Assembly (NCBI GenBank): GCA_964468125.1
Contig: CAYXVF010000001.1
Span: 80,068-144,067 of the forward strand
Length of the DNA: 64,000 nt
Direction of reading: 5' to 3'
Source of the DNA: CAYXVF01 sp964468125
GTDB taxonomy: Bacteria; Myxococcota; XYA12-FULL-58-9; CAYXVF01
The notes under the pieces are model-generated. The model was not told the DNA's origin. It saw nothing but the letters and a program-made list of their open reading frames with translations, and ran no database searches. Shown here piece after piece: positions 45,087-53,511 of this stretch (position 1 is its first letter; each line of letters starts with the position of its first letter). Made by a program: the position numbers and the translations under genes.

Positions 45087-46562
45087 ATGAGCAAGACGAG
45101 ACCCCCCGAAGCAAATCTGAAGCGAGGCGTGGCGGTCGCCGCCGTTCTTCTTCTGACCACCCTCGCCATGGCCTCGAGCTACGGCGTGACCGGTGGCACA
45201 ACCCCGACGGTCACCCCCCCGCCGGGCGGCGGCTTCACCCCGCCGCCGAACCCGCTGACGCCGACGAGCGGGGTGGGACAGGCGGTGACGCTGAGCGCGT
45301 CCCTCGACCGAACCCGCGTGATGCAAAACGGCGATGGCACGGTGCGCATGCAGCTCACGCTCGAGGGGGAAGAGCGCGCCTCGGAGGGCGTGGTGGTTCC
45401 GAGCGACCTTCTCGTCGTGCTCGACCGGTCCGGCTCCATGGCCGGTGAAAAGTGGGCCCAGGCGAAGGCAGCCACTCAGGAGCTGATCGATCAGCTCGGC
45501 ACGCAGGATCGCTTCAGCCTCGTCACCTACGAGAGCGGCGTGCGCATGGAGATCCCCCTGGCGACGGCGAGCCGCGACAACCGGAGCCGTTGGGCGTCGA
45601 TCGTCGACAGTCTGCAGACCGCCGGGGGCACCAACATGAGCGCGGGACTCGACACCGCCCATCAACACCTCCTGCAGCATCGGCAGCCGAACCGAGCTGC
45701 CCGCGTGATCTTGATCTCTGACGGTCAAGCGAACGAAGGCGACGCGACCCTGCCGGGTTTGAGTCGGCGCGCGAGCAACGCCGCGCGCAGCGAGTACGTG
45801 CTCTCCACCGTCGGCGTTGGCTTGGGCTTTAACGAAGAGCTCATGACCGCACTCGCGAACGTCGGGACCGGCAACTTCTACTACGTGCAGGAGAACACCG
45901 CGCTCGCCGGCGTGTTCAAGGACGAATTCGAGAGCGCGCGGGAAACGGTCGCGAGTGGTCTCGCGGTACGGATCCAGCCGACACCTGGCGTCGTGGTGGA
46001 GGACGCCGCGGGCTACGTGCTCGAGAGTCACGGCGGCGAGACCGTCTTCCGTCCCGGAACGCTCTTCGCCGGCCAGAAGCGCACGGTTTGGGTGCGATAC
46101 CGCGTACCCACGAACGGCAGCGGGGACGTGACCCTCGGGGCGGTCCGCGCCGAGTACAGCGACGGCGGCGAGCGCAAACACACGAGCCTCGACGCGCTCC
46201 CGGCGATCGCGCGAGTCGCGACCGAAGACGACTTCTACGCCGGCATCAACAAAGACGTGTGGGGCTCGGGCGTTGCCGTCGACGAATACAATGAGATGCG
46301 CCTCAAGGTCTCGAGCGCGATCCAGCAGGGCGACCGGGAGGAAGCGGAAGAAGAGCTCGAGCGCTATCGCCGCCGCAGCCGTGCGATGAACCAACGGGTC
46401 AAGTCGAAAGATGTCGACCGAAGCCTCGCGGCCGCTGAGTCGCTCGAGCGGGACATCGAGGATGCGTTCTCCGGACCGCAGCAAGCCTTCAAGCAGAATG
46501 TGATGAGCAAGAAGATGAAGAGCGAGGCCTTCGATGGGCGTCGCATGGGCGCGAAGAAGTGA
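45087..46562 (+). CDS. Secreted VWA-domain protein
   Basis: 491 residues with GAGGAG upstream. N-terminal export segment (VAVAAVLLLTTLAMASS) and a Thr/Pro/Gly-rich linker (TPTVTPPPGGGFTPPP). The von Willebrand A domain from about 110 has the MIDAS motif DRSGSM, with Thr in GGTNMSAGL and Asp in LISDGQANEGD. A beta-sandwich and then a charged helical tail (REEAEEELERYRRRSR, and GRRMGAKK) follow. Likely a metal-dependent adhesion or assembly protein at the envelope. It precedes a PspA-like gene. Confidence 0.87.
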   Translation: MSKTRPPEANLKRGVAVAAVLLLTTLAMASSYGVTGGTTPTVTPPPGGGFTPPPNPLTPTSGVGQAVTLSASLDRTRVMQNGDGTVRMQLTLEGEERASEGVVVPSDLLVVLDRSGSMAGEKWAQAKAATQELIDQLGTQDRFSLVTYESGVRMEIPLATASRDNRSRWASIVDSLQTAGGTNMSAGLDTAHQHLLQHRQPNRAARVILISDGQANEGDATLPGLSRRASNAARSEYVLSTVGVGLGFNEELMTALANVGTGNFYYVQENTALAGVFKDEFESARETVASGLAVRIQPTPGVVVEDAAGYVLESHGGETVFRPGTLFAGQKRTVWVRYRVPTNGSGDVTLGAVRAEYSDGGERKHTSLDALPAIARVATEDDFYAGINKDVWGSGVAVDEYNEMRLKVSSAIQQGDREEAEEELERYRRRSRAMNQRVKSKDVDRSLAAAESLERDIEDAFSGPQQAFKQNVMSKKMKSEAFDGRRMGAKK

Positions 46563-46680
46563 GTGCAAGGCCGTGCGTGGGTGCGCGGGCGTGCTTCGAG
46601 ACGCCGCCGAGGGCGGCTCCTCAGGACGAACGGACGAAAACCAGTGACCGAGCAGAAGCAAGCACAGGGAGTGATTTGAC

Positions 46681-47208
46681 ATGAGACTGATGGACCGAAT
46701 GGGTTCCTGGCTGAAGGCCGAGAGCCATGGAGTGGTGGACGCGATCGAGGACAAGGGCCTCCTTCTGAAACAGGCGGTGCGCGAGGCGGAGATCGCCCTC
46801 GACACCAAGCGGGCCGAAGAACAGAGCCTTCAGACCCGCGAAAAGGATCTGCTCACGCTCCTCGAGCGCTCCCGCGAAGAGGCCCACAACCTCGACGCCG
46901 ACATCGAGCTCGCCCTCGAGCAAGAACAGGAAGACCTGGCACGCTTTGCCGCGCGCAAGCTCCTCCCCCTGCGCCAGCGCATCGCCGAGAGTGAACGCAG
47001 TCTCGAGCAGGTGAAGGAAAAGCGCGCCGAGCTCGAAGCGGTGATCGCCTCGCAAGCCAACGAGTTCGACGCGCTCAAGGCCCGGGTGCGCGAGTACCTC
47101 GAGCGGGTGAAATCCGGCGAGAGCGAAATCAGCTTTGACCGGGTGGTGAGCGATGAAGACGTGGAGCTCGAGCTCCTGCGCCGCAAGCGCAAGAAGGGAG
47201 GTGCGTGA
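46681..47208 (+). CDS. PspA/IM30-like coiled-coil protein
   Basis: 175 residues. MRLMDRMGSWLKAESHGVVDAIED at the start resembles the amphipathic N-terminal helix of PspA proteins, followed by a nearly continuous charged coiled coil to about residue 145 and a basic end (RRKRKKGGA). The protein is shorter than classical PspA (about 220). PspA proteins coat and stabilise membranes in envelope stress. It overlaps the membrane-protein gene at 47208, which argues for co-expression. The VWA gene ends 118 bases upstream. Confidence 0.75.
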   Translation: MRLMDRMGSWLKAESHGVVDAIEDKGLLLKQAVREAEIALDTKRAEEQSLQTREKDLLTLLERSREEAHNLDADIELALEQEQEDLARFAARKLLPLRQRIAESERSLEQVKEKRAELEAVIASQANEFDALKARVREYLERVKSGESEISFDRVVSDEDVELELLRRKRKKGGA

Positions 47209-47753
47209 TGCGTTGGAACGGATTCTTGGGATCGATCCTCTTTGGCGCCTTTGCCGCCTTCGCCTATCAGCCGACGCTTCTGCTCTTTGGACCCTCGATC
47301 GGTTACCGCGCGGCCGCCGCGGGGTTTTTGATCGTTGCCGCTGCGAGCTACGTCGCGGGTCTCGTCGCCGAGCCCCGGCGTGGACTCACCGCCGCGGTGC
47401 TCGTCGGCTTCGTGGTCACCGTCGCCGCCGCACTCACCCGCTCGCCGCCGCTCGTCGCAGTGGTGGCGATGGCGGCGGTCGGCTTCGTGCGCAGCGCGAT
47501 GCTCTACGAGATGCCCTTTGGCCGGGCACTGTTCGTCGAGCTCGTCCTCCTCGGTGGATCGGCCGTGCTCGGGAGCTACCTGATTGCCCAAGGTCCGCTC
47601 GGCGGTGCGATGGCGGTGTGGGGCGTATTCCTGGTGCAGTCGATCTACTTCCTCTCTGCGAACGGCAGCACGACCAGCAGGGCGCGCACCCGTGCACCGC
47701 GCGACCCCTTCGAGGCGGCCCGGGCCCGCGCCTACGCGCTCCTCGACGGCTAG
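47208..47753 (+). CDS. Multipass inner-membrane protein
   Basis: 181 residues with about five hydrophobic helices (SILFGAFAAFAYQPTLLLF, AAAAGFLIVAAASYVAGLV, TAAVLVGFVVTVAAAL and others) and a short cytoplasmic tail rich in Arg and Ala. No family is recognised. The ATG overlaps the PspA-like stop (TGATG), so it could be the membrane partner of that protein. Its end overlaps the convergent methyltransferase end by four bases. Confidence 0.7.
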   Translation: MRWNGFLGSILFGAFAAFAYQPTLLLFGPSIGYRAAAAGFLIVAAASYVAGLVAEPRRGLTAAVLVGFVVTVAAALTRSPPLVAVVAMAAVGFVRSAMLYEMPFGRALFVELVLLGGSAVLGSYLIAQGPLGGAMAVWGVFLVQSIYFLSANGSTTSRARTRAPRDPFEAARARAYALLDG

Positions 47754-48532
47754 CGAAGCAGGCCGCTCAGAGTCTTGCGCACAGGATCGGGCAGAAGCTT
47801 TCGGATCGCGCCGCGGAGCCCGCTGTTCCGCAGGCGCGTGAGGGTTTGCTTCAACTCCTGGATCTCGGCCAGGTAGGCGCGTTCGATCGTTTCGAGCTCT
47901 CGCTTTTCGATCTCGGCGAGCTCTGTGAGGCGACTCCGGGTGAGGGCCTTCGAGACACTCAACACCGTCTCGCGGCGCGTACCCACGAAGCAGAGTCGTT
48001 TTGAGAGCACGGTCAGCTCCTTCGGCTCGAAGTGGGTCTCCACGAGGCCCGCGAAGTCGCTGAGGTAGAAGGTACTGAAGTGGTCCGGGTGATCGAAGAC
48101 GCCGAGCGGAACCGTGATGACCACCCGCCCTCCGGGCGCGCAGGCGCGATGGGCAAGCGCGATGTGTTCCGCCGGGTTTGGCACGTGCTCGAGCACCTGA
48201 CCGCTGATCACCGTGTCGTATGCCCCTTCCGAGATGGGCAGGGTGAGGACGTCGCCGCACTGGTAGCGCACCCGCTCCCGTACGGTAGGGGGCTCGGAGG
48301 CGAGAGCGCTCTCCGCGTAGGCGATCGCTTCCGGATCGATATCGATGCCCAGCACCTCGAAGCCCTCGCGTGCCAAGAGCAAGGGGACGATCCCCTGGGA
48401 GCAGCCGCAGTCCAGCACCCTCTTCCCCTGCGTCTGCCCCACGATCCAGGCAATTCGCTCCTGTGCGGCGCGCTGGGTCGAGCGCTTCCGAAGCTGCCCA
48501 GCGTACACCTCGGCGATCCGATCTCCAGCCAT
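47750..48532 (-). CDS. SAM-dependent class I methyltransferase with C-terminal coiled coil
   Basis: 260 residues from the ATG at 48532 (MAGDRIAEVYAGQLRK). Motif I VLDCGCSQGIVPLLLA, then GIDIDPEAI and the post-motif VISGQVLEHVPNP identify a Methyltransf_11/25 fold. The last 60 residues are a coiled coil (ELAEIEKRELETIERAYLAEI) and a basic end. Similar proteins modify surface glycans or their lipid carriers. It is divergent from the polysaccharide export genes, which supports that setting but does not prove it. Confidence 0.85.
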   Translation of the reverse strand: MAGDRIAEVYAGQLRKRSTQRAAQERIAWIVGQTQGKRVLDCGCSQGIVPLLLAREGFEVLGIDIDPEAIAYAESALASEPPTVRERVRYQCGDVLTLPISEGAYDTVISGQVLEHVPNPAEHIALAHRACAPGGRVVITVPLGVFDHPDHFSTFYLSDFAGLVETHFEPKELTVLSKRLCFVGTRRETVLSVSKALTRSRLTELAEIEKRELETIERAYLAEIQELKQTLTRLRNSGLRGAIRKLLPDPVRKTLSGLLR

Positions 48533-48672
48533 GGGATGTGCTCCTGCTCCATCGACGACGCCGCACCAGACGCCAGGCCCGACGAAAGGCCTGCGCTCAT
48601 TCCAGCAGTTCGGACAGCTTGTCAACGGCCCACATCTAATGTACCGCACGGTCGCGAGCCGAAACGTGAACG

Positions 48673-49467
48673 ATGCGAAGCACCTTCTCTGCCCTGTGGA
48701 AGCGCCGACACCTGCTATGGGCGCTCGTGAGCTCGAATCTGAAGCGCACGAATCGGACGTCAGCGCTCGGCTTCGTCTGGTGGTTTCTCGACCCGATGCT
48801 CATGGCCGCGGTCTACTACGTGGTGGTCGTCGTCCTGCTCAAACGCGGCGGAGAGAATCAACCGTACCTGCTCTTCCTCGTCTGCGGGCTCTTTCCCTGG
48901 AAGTCCTTCTCTGACACCACGTCTCTCACAGTCACGGTCCTGAAGAGCCAACAGGCGATCATCAAATCAGTCAGTTTTCCCCTGGCCGTTCTTCCCTTCG
49001 CGCAGGTGGTCTCGAACATCATCTACTTCGGGTTTGGACTCTTGGTGGCAGCAGCGATCGCAACGTTCTACGGACCCAGCTACGAGACCTGGCCGAGCCT
49101 GAGCTATCTCCTCTTGCCGTTCGTCGTCGCGATACAACTCGTGCTCACCGCCGGGGTCTCGCTCCTCGCGGCCACTTTTGGTCTGATGTTCGCGGACCTT
49201 CAGAACATCATCCGGCACGTGCTTCGGATCTCGTACTATCTGAGCCCCGGCCTCTACAGCATCACCATGGTTCCGGAACGCTACCGCACCCTCTATATGT
49301 TGAACCCGTTTGCGGGCTTGATGTCCGCCTATCGCGAGGTCCTGATGTACGGCCGCGTCCCCAGTCTGACTCTGCTGGCGGGGCCACTGCTCGCCGCCGG
49401 TTTGGTGTTCACCCTGGGCTACTGGGTGTTCCGTCGCTTCGAAGGGCGGTTCGTGCAGCTGCTATGA
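48673..49467 (+). CDS. Polysaccharide-export ABC transporter permease (Wzm-like)
   Basis: 264 residues with six hydrophobic segments. NRTSALGFVWWFLDPMLMAAVYYVVV and the late segment RISYYLSPGLYSITMVPERYR belong to the ABC2 permeases of O-antigen and teichoic-acid exporters. It is followed, with a four-base overlap, by its ATPase and then by a glycosyltransferase. The cargo is a surface polysaccharide of unknown composition. Confidence 0.9.
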   Translation: MRSTFSALWKRRHLLWALVSSNLKRTNRTSALGFVWWFLDPMLMAAVYYVVVVVLLKRGGENQPYLLFLVCGLFPWKSFSDTTSLTVTVLKSQQAIIKSVSFPLAVLPFAQVVSNIIYFGFGLLVAAAIATFYGPSYETWPSLSYLLLPFVVAIQLVLTAGVSLLAATFGLMFADLQNIIRHVLRISYYLSPGLYSITMVPERYRTLYMLNPFAGLMSAYREVLMYGRVPSLTLLAGPLLAAGLVFTLGYWVFRRFEGRFVQLL

Positions 49468-50216
49468 AATCCGAGAACATCATCGAAGTGCGGGACCTCA
49501 ATGTCCGCTATCGCACCTACCGCTCGAAGCGCCGGACGCTGCGCGAGTCGGCGATCCGCTCGCTCCTCAATCGCGACGAACGCGTGGTGGTCCACGCTCT
49601 CAAGGATGTGAGCTTCGAGGTCCCCCGCGGCCAATGCCTCGGTGTGGTGGGCCAAAACGGCGCGGGCAAATCGACCCTGTGTCTCGTGCTCTCGCGCATC
49701 ATGGATCCCACCTCGGGCTCAGTCGAGGTCCGCGGTAACGTCTCCGCTCTGCTGACCCTGGGTGCTGGGTTTCAGACGGATTTGACCGGCGCGGACAACA
49801 TCGAGCTCAACTGCGCCTTTTTGGGGCTCACGCCGAGTGAGATCCGCGACCAGTACGAAAGCATCGTCGAGTTCTCGGGCCTCGGCGACGCGATTGGCCA
49901 GCCGGTGCGGACCTACTCGAACGGCATGCGCGCACGTCTCGCCTTCAGCATTGCCCAGTCGATTCAACCGGAGGTGCTCGTGATCGACGAGCTGATGGGC
50001 GTGGGCGACGAAGATTTTCGCACCAAGAGCACCGCGCGCATGAAAGAGCTCATCGCCGCGAGCCAGGCACTGATCGTCGTGTCCCACAATATGGACACGG
50101 TGCGCTCGCTCTGTGACCGCGTCGTTTGGCTGCACCACGGCGAGCTGCGCGCTGCCGGCGGAGTGGAGGAAGTCGTGAGCGAGTACGTGAGCTTCGCCCA
50201 GAAACGGCGGGGCTGA
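49464..50216 (+). CDS. Polysaccharide-export ABC transporter ATPase (Wzt-like)
   Basis: 250 residues. Walker A GQNGAGKSTLCL, the family segment ALLTLGAGFQTDLTGADNIELN, signature YSNGMRARLAFSIAQ and Walker B VLVIDELMGVGDEDF. The C-terminal carbohydrate-binding domain of long Wzt proteins is absent, so substrate choice is not made by this subunit. Overlaps both neighbours: wzm-like by four bases and the glycosyltransferase by one. Confidence 0.92.
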   Translation: MKSENIIEVRDLNVRYRTYRSKRRTLRESAIRSLLNRDERVVVHALKDVSFEVPRGQCLGVVGQNGAGKSTLCLVLSRIMDPTSGSVEVRGNVSALLTLGAGFQTDLTGADNIELNCAFLGLTPSEIRDQYESIVEFSGLGDAIGQPVRTYSNGMRARLAFSIAQSIQPEVLVIDELMGVGDEDFRTKSTARMKELIAASQALIVVSHNMDTVRSLCDRVVWLHHGELRAAGGVEEVVSEYVSFAQKRRG

Positions 50217-51223
50217 TGCGAATCGTCCACCTCTCGCACAACGGCATGCCCGACCCGCGGGTGGAGAAGACCGCGCTCACCCTCAAGAAGCGCGGTCACA
50301 CGCTCGTGTTTGTCGGCGGCCAATCGATCCGTTTCCAGAATCTGAACGCCTTCGACGAAACCCACTTCATGCCTGTTGGGGATATGCTCGCCTTGGCGAC
50401 GTCGCGCTCGCTGGCGAAGGTCTGGCGCACGCTCCTCAAAGAGCTCCGGCCCGATCTGATCCACGTGCACAACATCGTGGCCGCGCGCTACGTCCTCTCG
50501 TTCGATGGACCAGTGGTCTACGACGACCATGAGCTGTGGTCCGAGCAGCGCTGGCTCCATCGGCCCAAGGGAGTCCTGCGAAAACTCGCGCGTCAACCGT
50601 ACGTTCGACTCGTGCCTTTTTGGGAACGCTTGCTCGTCCGGAAATACCCGACGCTCGCCACCAACGAAAACGCGGCCGCAGTGTTGCGCAGGAAGGGAGC
50701 CCGCTGGGTCGGGGTCACGCGAAACGTTCCCACCCGGGAGATGGTCGCCTCCTTGCCGATCGAGCAGCCGCGCTCGGGCGTCGTCTACGTCGGAGGCGAC
50801 TTTGACCTCCCTGCGTTCAATCCGCACCGCGACATGACCGGACTACGCAACCAGGTGGAGCTCGACGTGGTCTCAGGTTTGCCGCACCGCGAGATGCTCG
50901 AGAGGATCTGTCGCTACGAGGTCGGCCTCACCCCGTGGCACGAGCATCCAATCCTCCCCTTCAAGGATCAGAACCGCAACTACGAGTACTTGCACGCGGG
51001 TCTACAGGTGTTCGTCAACCGGCAAATCGCGACCAACTTTCGCGACGACCCCTATGTGCACGGCTTTGACGACTACCGCGACCTCCAGGAAAGGCTCGAA
51101 CGCCGCACGCACGTCGACCCCACGGAGATCGCGGCGCACGCGCGCGAACGCTACCTCTGGGAGCAGCAGGAGCACGTGATCCTCGATGCCTACGCGCAGG
51201 CGCTCGGCCGGCCATTGGCTTGA
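50216..51223 (+). CDS. GT-B glycosyltransferase of the polysaccharide cluster
   Basis: 335 residues from the ATG at 50216 (MRIVHLSHNGMPDPRVEKTALTL). The start with SHNGMPDPRVEK, the DLIHVHNIVAARYV segment and VVYDDHELWSEQR are GT4-type N-terminal features; YEVGLTPWHEHP and QNRNYEYLHAGLQVFVN belong to the nucleotide-sugar side. It probably adds a sugar at the cytoplasmic side of the polysaccharide exported by the preceding ABC genes. No signal peptide. The region after it (51225 onward) is a decayed gene. Confidence 0.85.
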   Translation: MRIVHLSHNGMPDPRVEKTALTLKKRGHTLVFVGGQSIRFQNLNAFDETHFMPVGDMLALATSRSLAKVWRTLLKELRPDLIHVHNIVAARYVLSFDGPVVYDDHELWSEQRWLHRPKGVLRKLARQPYVRLVPFWERLLVRKYPTLATNENAAAVLRRKGARWVGVTRNVPTREMVASLPIEQPRSGVVYVGGDFDLPAFNPHRDMTGLRNQVELDVVSGLPHREMLERICRYEVGLTPWHEHPILPFKDQNRNYEYLHAGLQVFVNRQIATNFRDDPYVHGFDDYRDLQERLERRTHVDPTEIAAHARERYLWEQQEHVILDAYAQALGRPLA

Positions 51224-51224
51224 A

Positions 51225-51738
51225 ACTCAGCGTCGTCCGCCCGCAAGAGCCAGAGATTCGGGCCGAGCGCGACGGGCACGACCCAGACCGGAGAAGCCCC
51301 GAACAGAAATCCGATGCCAGGCGCGCAGGCGCCACTCACCCTCATTGCGGCGGTGGTGACGGTGGTTCGGCCGATCCGGTCCGCCAAGCGCCCAGCGAGC
51401 ACGCTGCCCAGCGCGCCGGGCGCGACCGATCGCGGGATGGCTCGGATCCACGAAGAAGAGGGAACAGGTTGCGAGACTCGCCCCGAGCGCACCGAGGACA
51501 AAGAGGCGCTTCGGCGCGACCCGATCGGCGACCCCCAAAGAAGCGCTGATGAGGGTCGCCGCGACAAAGCCCACGGACACCGTCGAGCTCAGGAGCGAGG
51601 CGTGGGTGTCGCTCAAGTCGAAAGCATCGCGGAGCGCCGGGATCACCGCCGTCGCAGAAAACCACATCGCGAGCGCCGCAACTTCTGCCGCCGCCAACAG
51701 CGCGAGCGAGCGCGCTTTGTCCTTTGACCACACGGGAG
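51225..51738 (-). pseudogene. MFS transporter remnant, frame-shifted and deleted, bounded by a gap
   Basis: The first part (ALLAAAEVAALAMWFSAT, then SVGFVAATLISASLGVADRV and VLGALGASLATCSLFFVD) covers roughly helices 1-3 of a major-facilitator protein. Near 51560 the frame changes, and PGALGSVLAGRLADRIGRTTV and GIGFLFGASPVWVVPVALG follow, from a later helix region. The remainder, about half of a 400-residue protein, is missing. The 5' end lies at the N gap, so the first residues may be absent from the assembly rather than from the genome. Confidence 0.65.
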
Positions 51739-51838
51739 NNNNNNNNNNNNNNNNNNNNNNNNNNNNNNNNNNNNNNNNNNNNNNNNNNNNNNNNNNNNNN
51801 NNNNNNNNNNNNNNNNNNNNNNNNNNNNNNNNNNNNNN
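51739..51838. other. Assembly gap (100 N)
   Basis: A run of 100 N, a standard placeholder. The sequences on the two sides encode unrelated proteins (MFS and receiver), so the true distance is unknown. Confidence 0.97.
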
Positions 51839-52013
51839 CGCGTACGTGGGTGAGCAGAGCGTCGCGGCCGAGGGGCTTCAAGAGCGCACGCATGCGCGGG
51901 GCGTTCTCGAGGTCTTGCAGGAACTCGGGGCTCGGGTTGCCGGAGACGAGGATCGCCGCGTCCACGTGACCCGCGTCCAAGGCCTTTCGGGCGAGATCGT
52001 ACGCCCGCGGCAC
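51839..52013 (-). CDS. Receiver-like fragment running into the gap
   Basis: About 58 residues on the minus strand. The frame includes DAAILVSGNPSPEFLQDL and RMRALLKPLGRDALLTHVR, which look like strands 4 and 5 with the conserved Lys of a receiver domain. It starts near a GTG at 52013 without a clear ribosome site, and the C-terminal side is lost in the gap. It may be the tail of a regulator or a truncated gene. Confidence 0.35.
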
Positions 52014-52075
52014 TGAAATCTTTTGCGGAGACGCTCTCGCGCGGTGCTCACCCGAGCGCTGAACCGTACGCCACT

Positions 52076-53440
52076 CTAGACCGCTTGGGAGAAACGAGCG
52101 GTGCTCTGTTGTCCGAGGTAGCCGTCGAAGGCGCTCGCGACGACCCGCAAAAAGGCGCGGCCGCGTTCACTGACTTCGAGATCCGTCTCGCTGAGCTCGA
52201 GGAGCCCGCCTTCGGCGAGCGGCGCGAAATGCTCGGCCTTTTCCCGCAGCGTATCGTCGAAGATGTCCCGGGCCAGGCCGTCGAGGCGGTCGCGATGGAG
52301 CCCCATGTTGCACATCAGGTCGATGATCAGCGCCCGGCGCGCTTCGTCCTCTTCGCTCCGAATGCAGACGAGCTCCGGGGCGAGCCCGCCGGCGTCGATC
52401 GCCGACATGTAGGGGGTGAGGCGCTTTTCGTTCTGCACGAAGCGGTCATTCAGGTCCGCGATTGCGGTGGAGCCAAACGCCAGAACCGACATCGGCTCGA
52501 GCACGGTGTAGCCCTGGAAGTTGCGATTCAGGTGACCCATGTTCTTGGCGAGGTCGTCTTCGGGCTTAGCGAAGTGGTCAAAGCCCACCGGCTCGTAGCC
52601 CGCGTCGTAGAACACCTTGCGCGCTGCTTGGAACATCTCCCAGCGCTCTGGCCCCTGCGGCAGGGGGAAGCGCTCCATTTTCTTCTGGTGCGGCTTCATC
52701 CAGGGGACATGGGCGTAGCCGAAGATCGCCACGCGCTCGGCACCGAGCTCCGCCACCGCGCGCGCGGAGCGCTCGAGGTGTCCAGGCGTTTGCAGCGGAA
52801 GTCCGTAGAGCAGGTCGAGGTTGATGCTCTCGAAGCCCGCCTCTCGGGCGAGGTCGAAGGCCTGATAGGATATGCTCGACCACTGATCGCGGCCGATCAC
52901 CACCTGCACGTCGTCGTCGAAATCCTGCACCCCGAGCGACACGCGATTGAATCCAAAGGACTTGAGCGCGGGGTAGTGCTCAGGCGTGGTGATGGTGGGG
53001 TCGAGCTCCATCGAGATTTCGGCGCGGGCTTCCGGAGGGAACGCGGCGTAGATGTGGTCGATGATGCGCTGCAAGACGTCCACGGGGAGGAGGCTCGGTG
53101 TGCCCCCACCGAAATGCAGCTGGGCCAGGGCCTTCTCACCCACCACGCTGCCGACGCGATCAATCTCCGTGCACAGGGAATCGACGTAGCGGTCGATCAC
53201 TTCCTGACGCTTCGTGACCGTGGTGTTGCACCCGCAGTAGTAGCACATGCGGTGACAAAACGGGACGTGCACATACACCGCGATGCGCTCTTCCAAAGCA
53301 GCCACGCGCCCGAGGCCGTCTTCGACTTCGCCGTCTTCCACCGTGCGCCAGTGGGGCACGGTCGGGTAGCTGGTGTAGCGGGGGAGTGGGCGATCGTAGC
53401 GCTGAACCAATTCCCAGGGGATGCCGATGAAGTCTGCCAT
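52076..53440 (-). CDS. hemN: Oxygen-independent coproporphyrinogen III oxidase
   Basis: 454 residues. The radical-SAM motif is CHRMCYYCGC (three Cys for the 4Fe-4S cluster plus the extra Cys typical of HemN), with HFGGGTPSLLPVDVLQ following. The C-terminal part includes the HemN-specific domain. It converts coproporphyrinogen III to protoporphyrinogen IX without oxygen. Divergent from hemJ with an FNR-like box between the two, which suits a gene used when oxygen is low. Confidence 0.95.
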   Translation of the reverse strand: MADFIGIPWELVQRYDRPLPRYTSYPTVPHWRTVEDGEVEDGLGRVAALEERIAVYVHVPFCHRMCYYCGCNTTVTKRQEVIDRYVDSLCTEIDRVGSVVGEKALAQLHFGGGTPSLLPVDVLQRIIDHIYAAFPPEARAEISMELDPTITTPEHYPALKSFGFNRVSLGVQDFDDDVQVVIGRDQWSSISYQAFDLAREAGFESINLDLLYGLPLQTPGHLERSARAVAELGAERVAIFGYAHVPWMKPHQKKMERFPLPQGPERWEMFQAARKVFYDAGYEPVGFDHFAKPEDDLAKNMGHLNRNFQGYTVLEPMSVLAFGSTAIADLNDRFVQNEKRLTPYMSAIDAGGLAPELVCIRSEEDEARRALIIDLMCNMGLHRDRLDGLARDIFDDTLREKAEHFAPLAEGGLLELSETDLEVSERGRAFLRVVASAFDGYLGQQSTARFSQAV

Positions 53441-53475
53441 GTTCTTCCGGTAACACTCCTCGCGCCCGTTGGTGA

Positions 53476-53489
53476 TTGACCCAAGTCAA
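53476..53489. promoter_or_regulatory. FNR/CRP-like box TTGAC-N4-GTCAA
   Basis: A perfect 5-base palindrome with the four-base spacer of FNR/ANR/DNR sites (consensus TTGAT-N4-ATCAA). Centre 42 bases from the hemN start and 29 from the hemJ start. Probably a site for a Crp/Fnr family protein controlling hemN by oxygen. Confidence 0.6.
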
Positions 53490-53511
53490 GTCGGGGGGTT
53501 AGGTCGGTCAG

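Noticed and set aside
46603..46617. Hairpin GCCGCC-GAG-GGCGGC after the VWA gene as terminator
   Set aside because: Short stem and no T-run; such GC palindromes are common by chance at this base composition.
45024..46808. Long open frame on the minus strand opposite the VWA gene
   Set aside because: It mirrors the codon pattern of the VWA gene, shows no domain, and has His/Arg/Ala-rich composition typical of antisense frames in GC-rich DNA.
46830..48566. Minus-strand frame covering the PspA-like and membrane-protein genes
   Set aside because: Arg-rich without hydrophobic pattern; both plus-strand genes have start overlaps and plausible domains.
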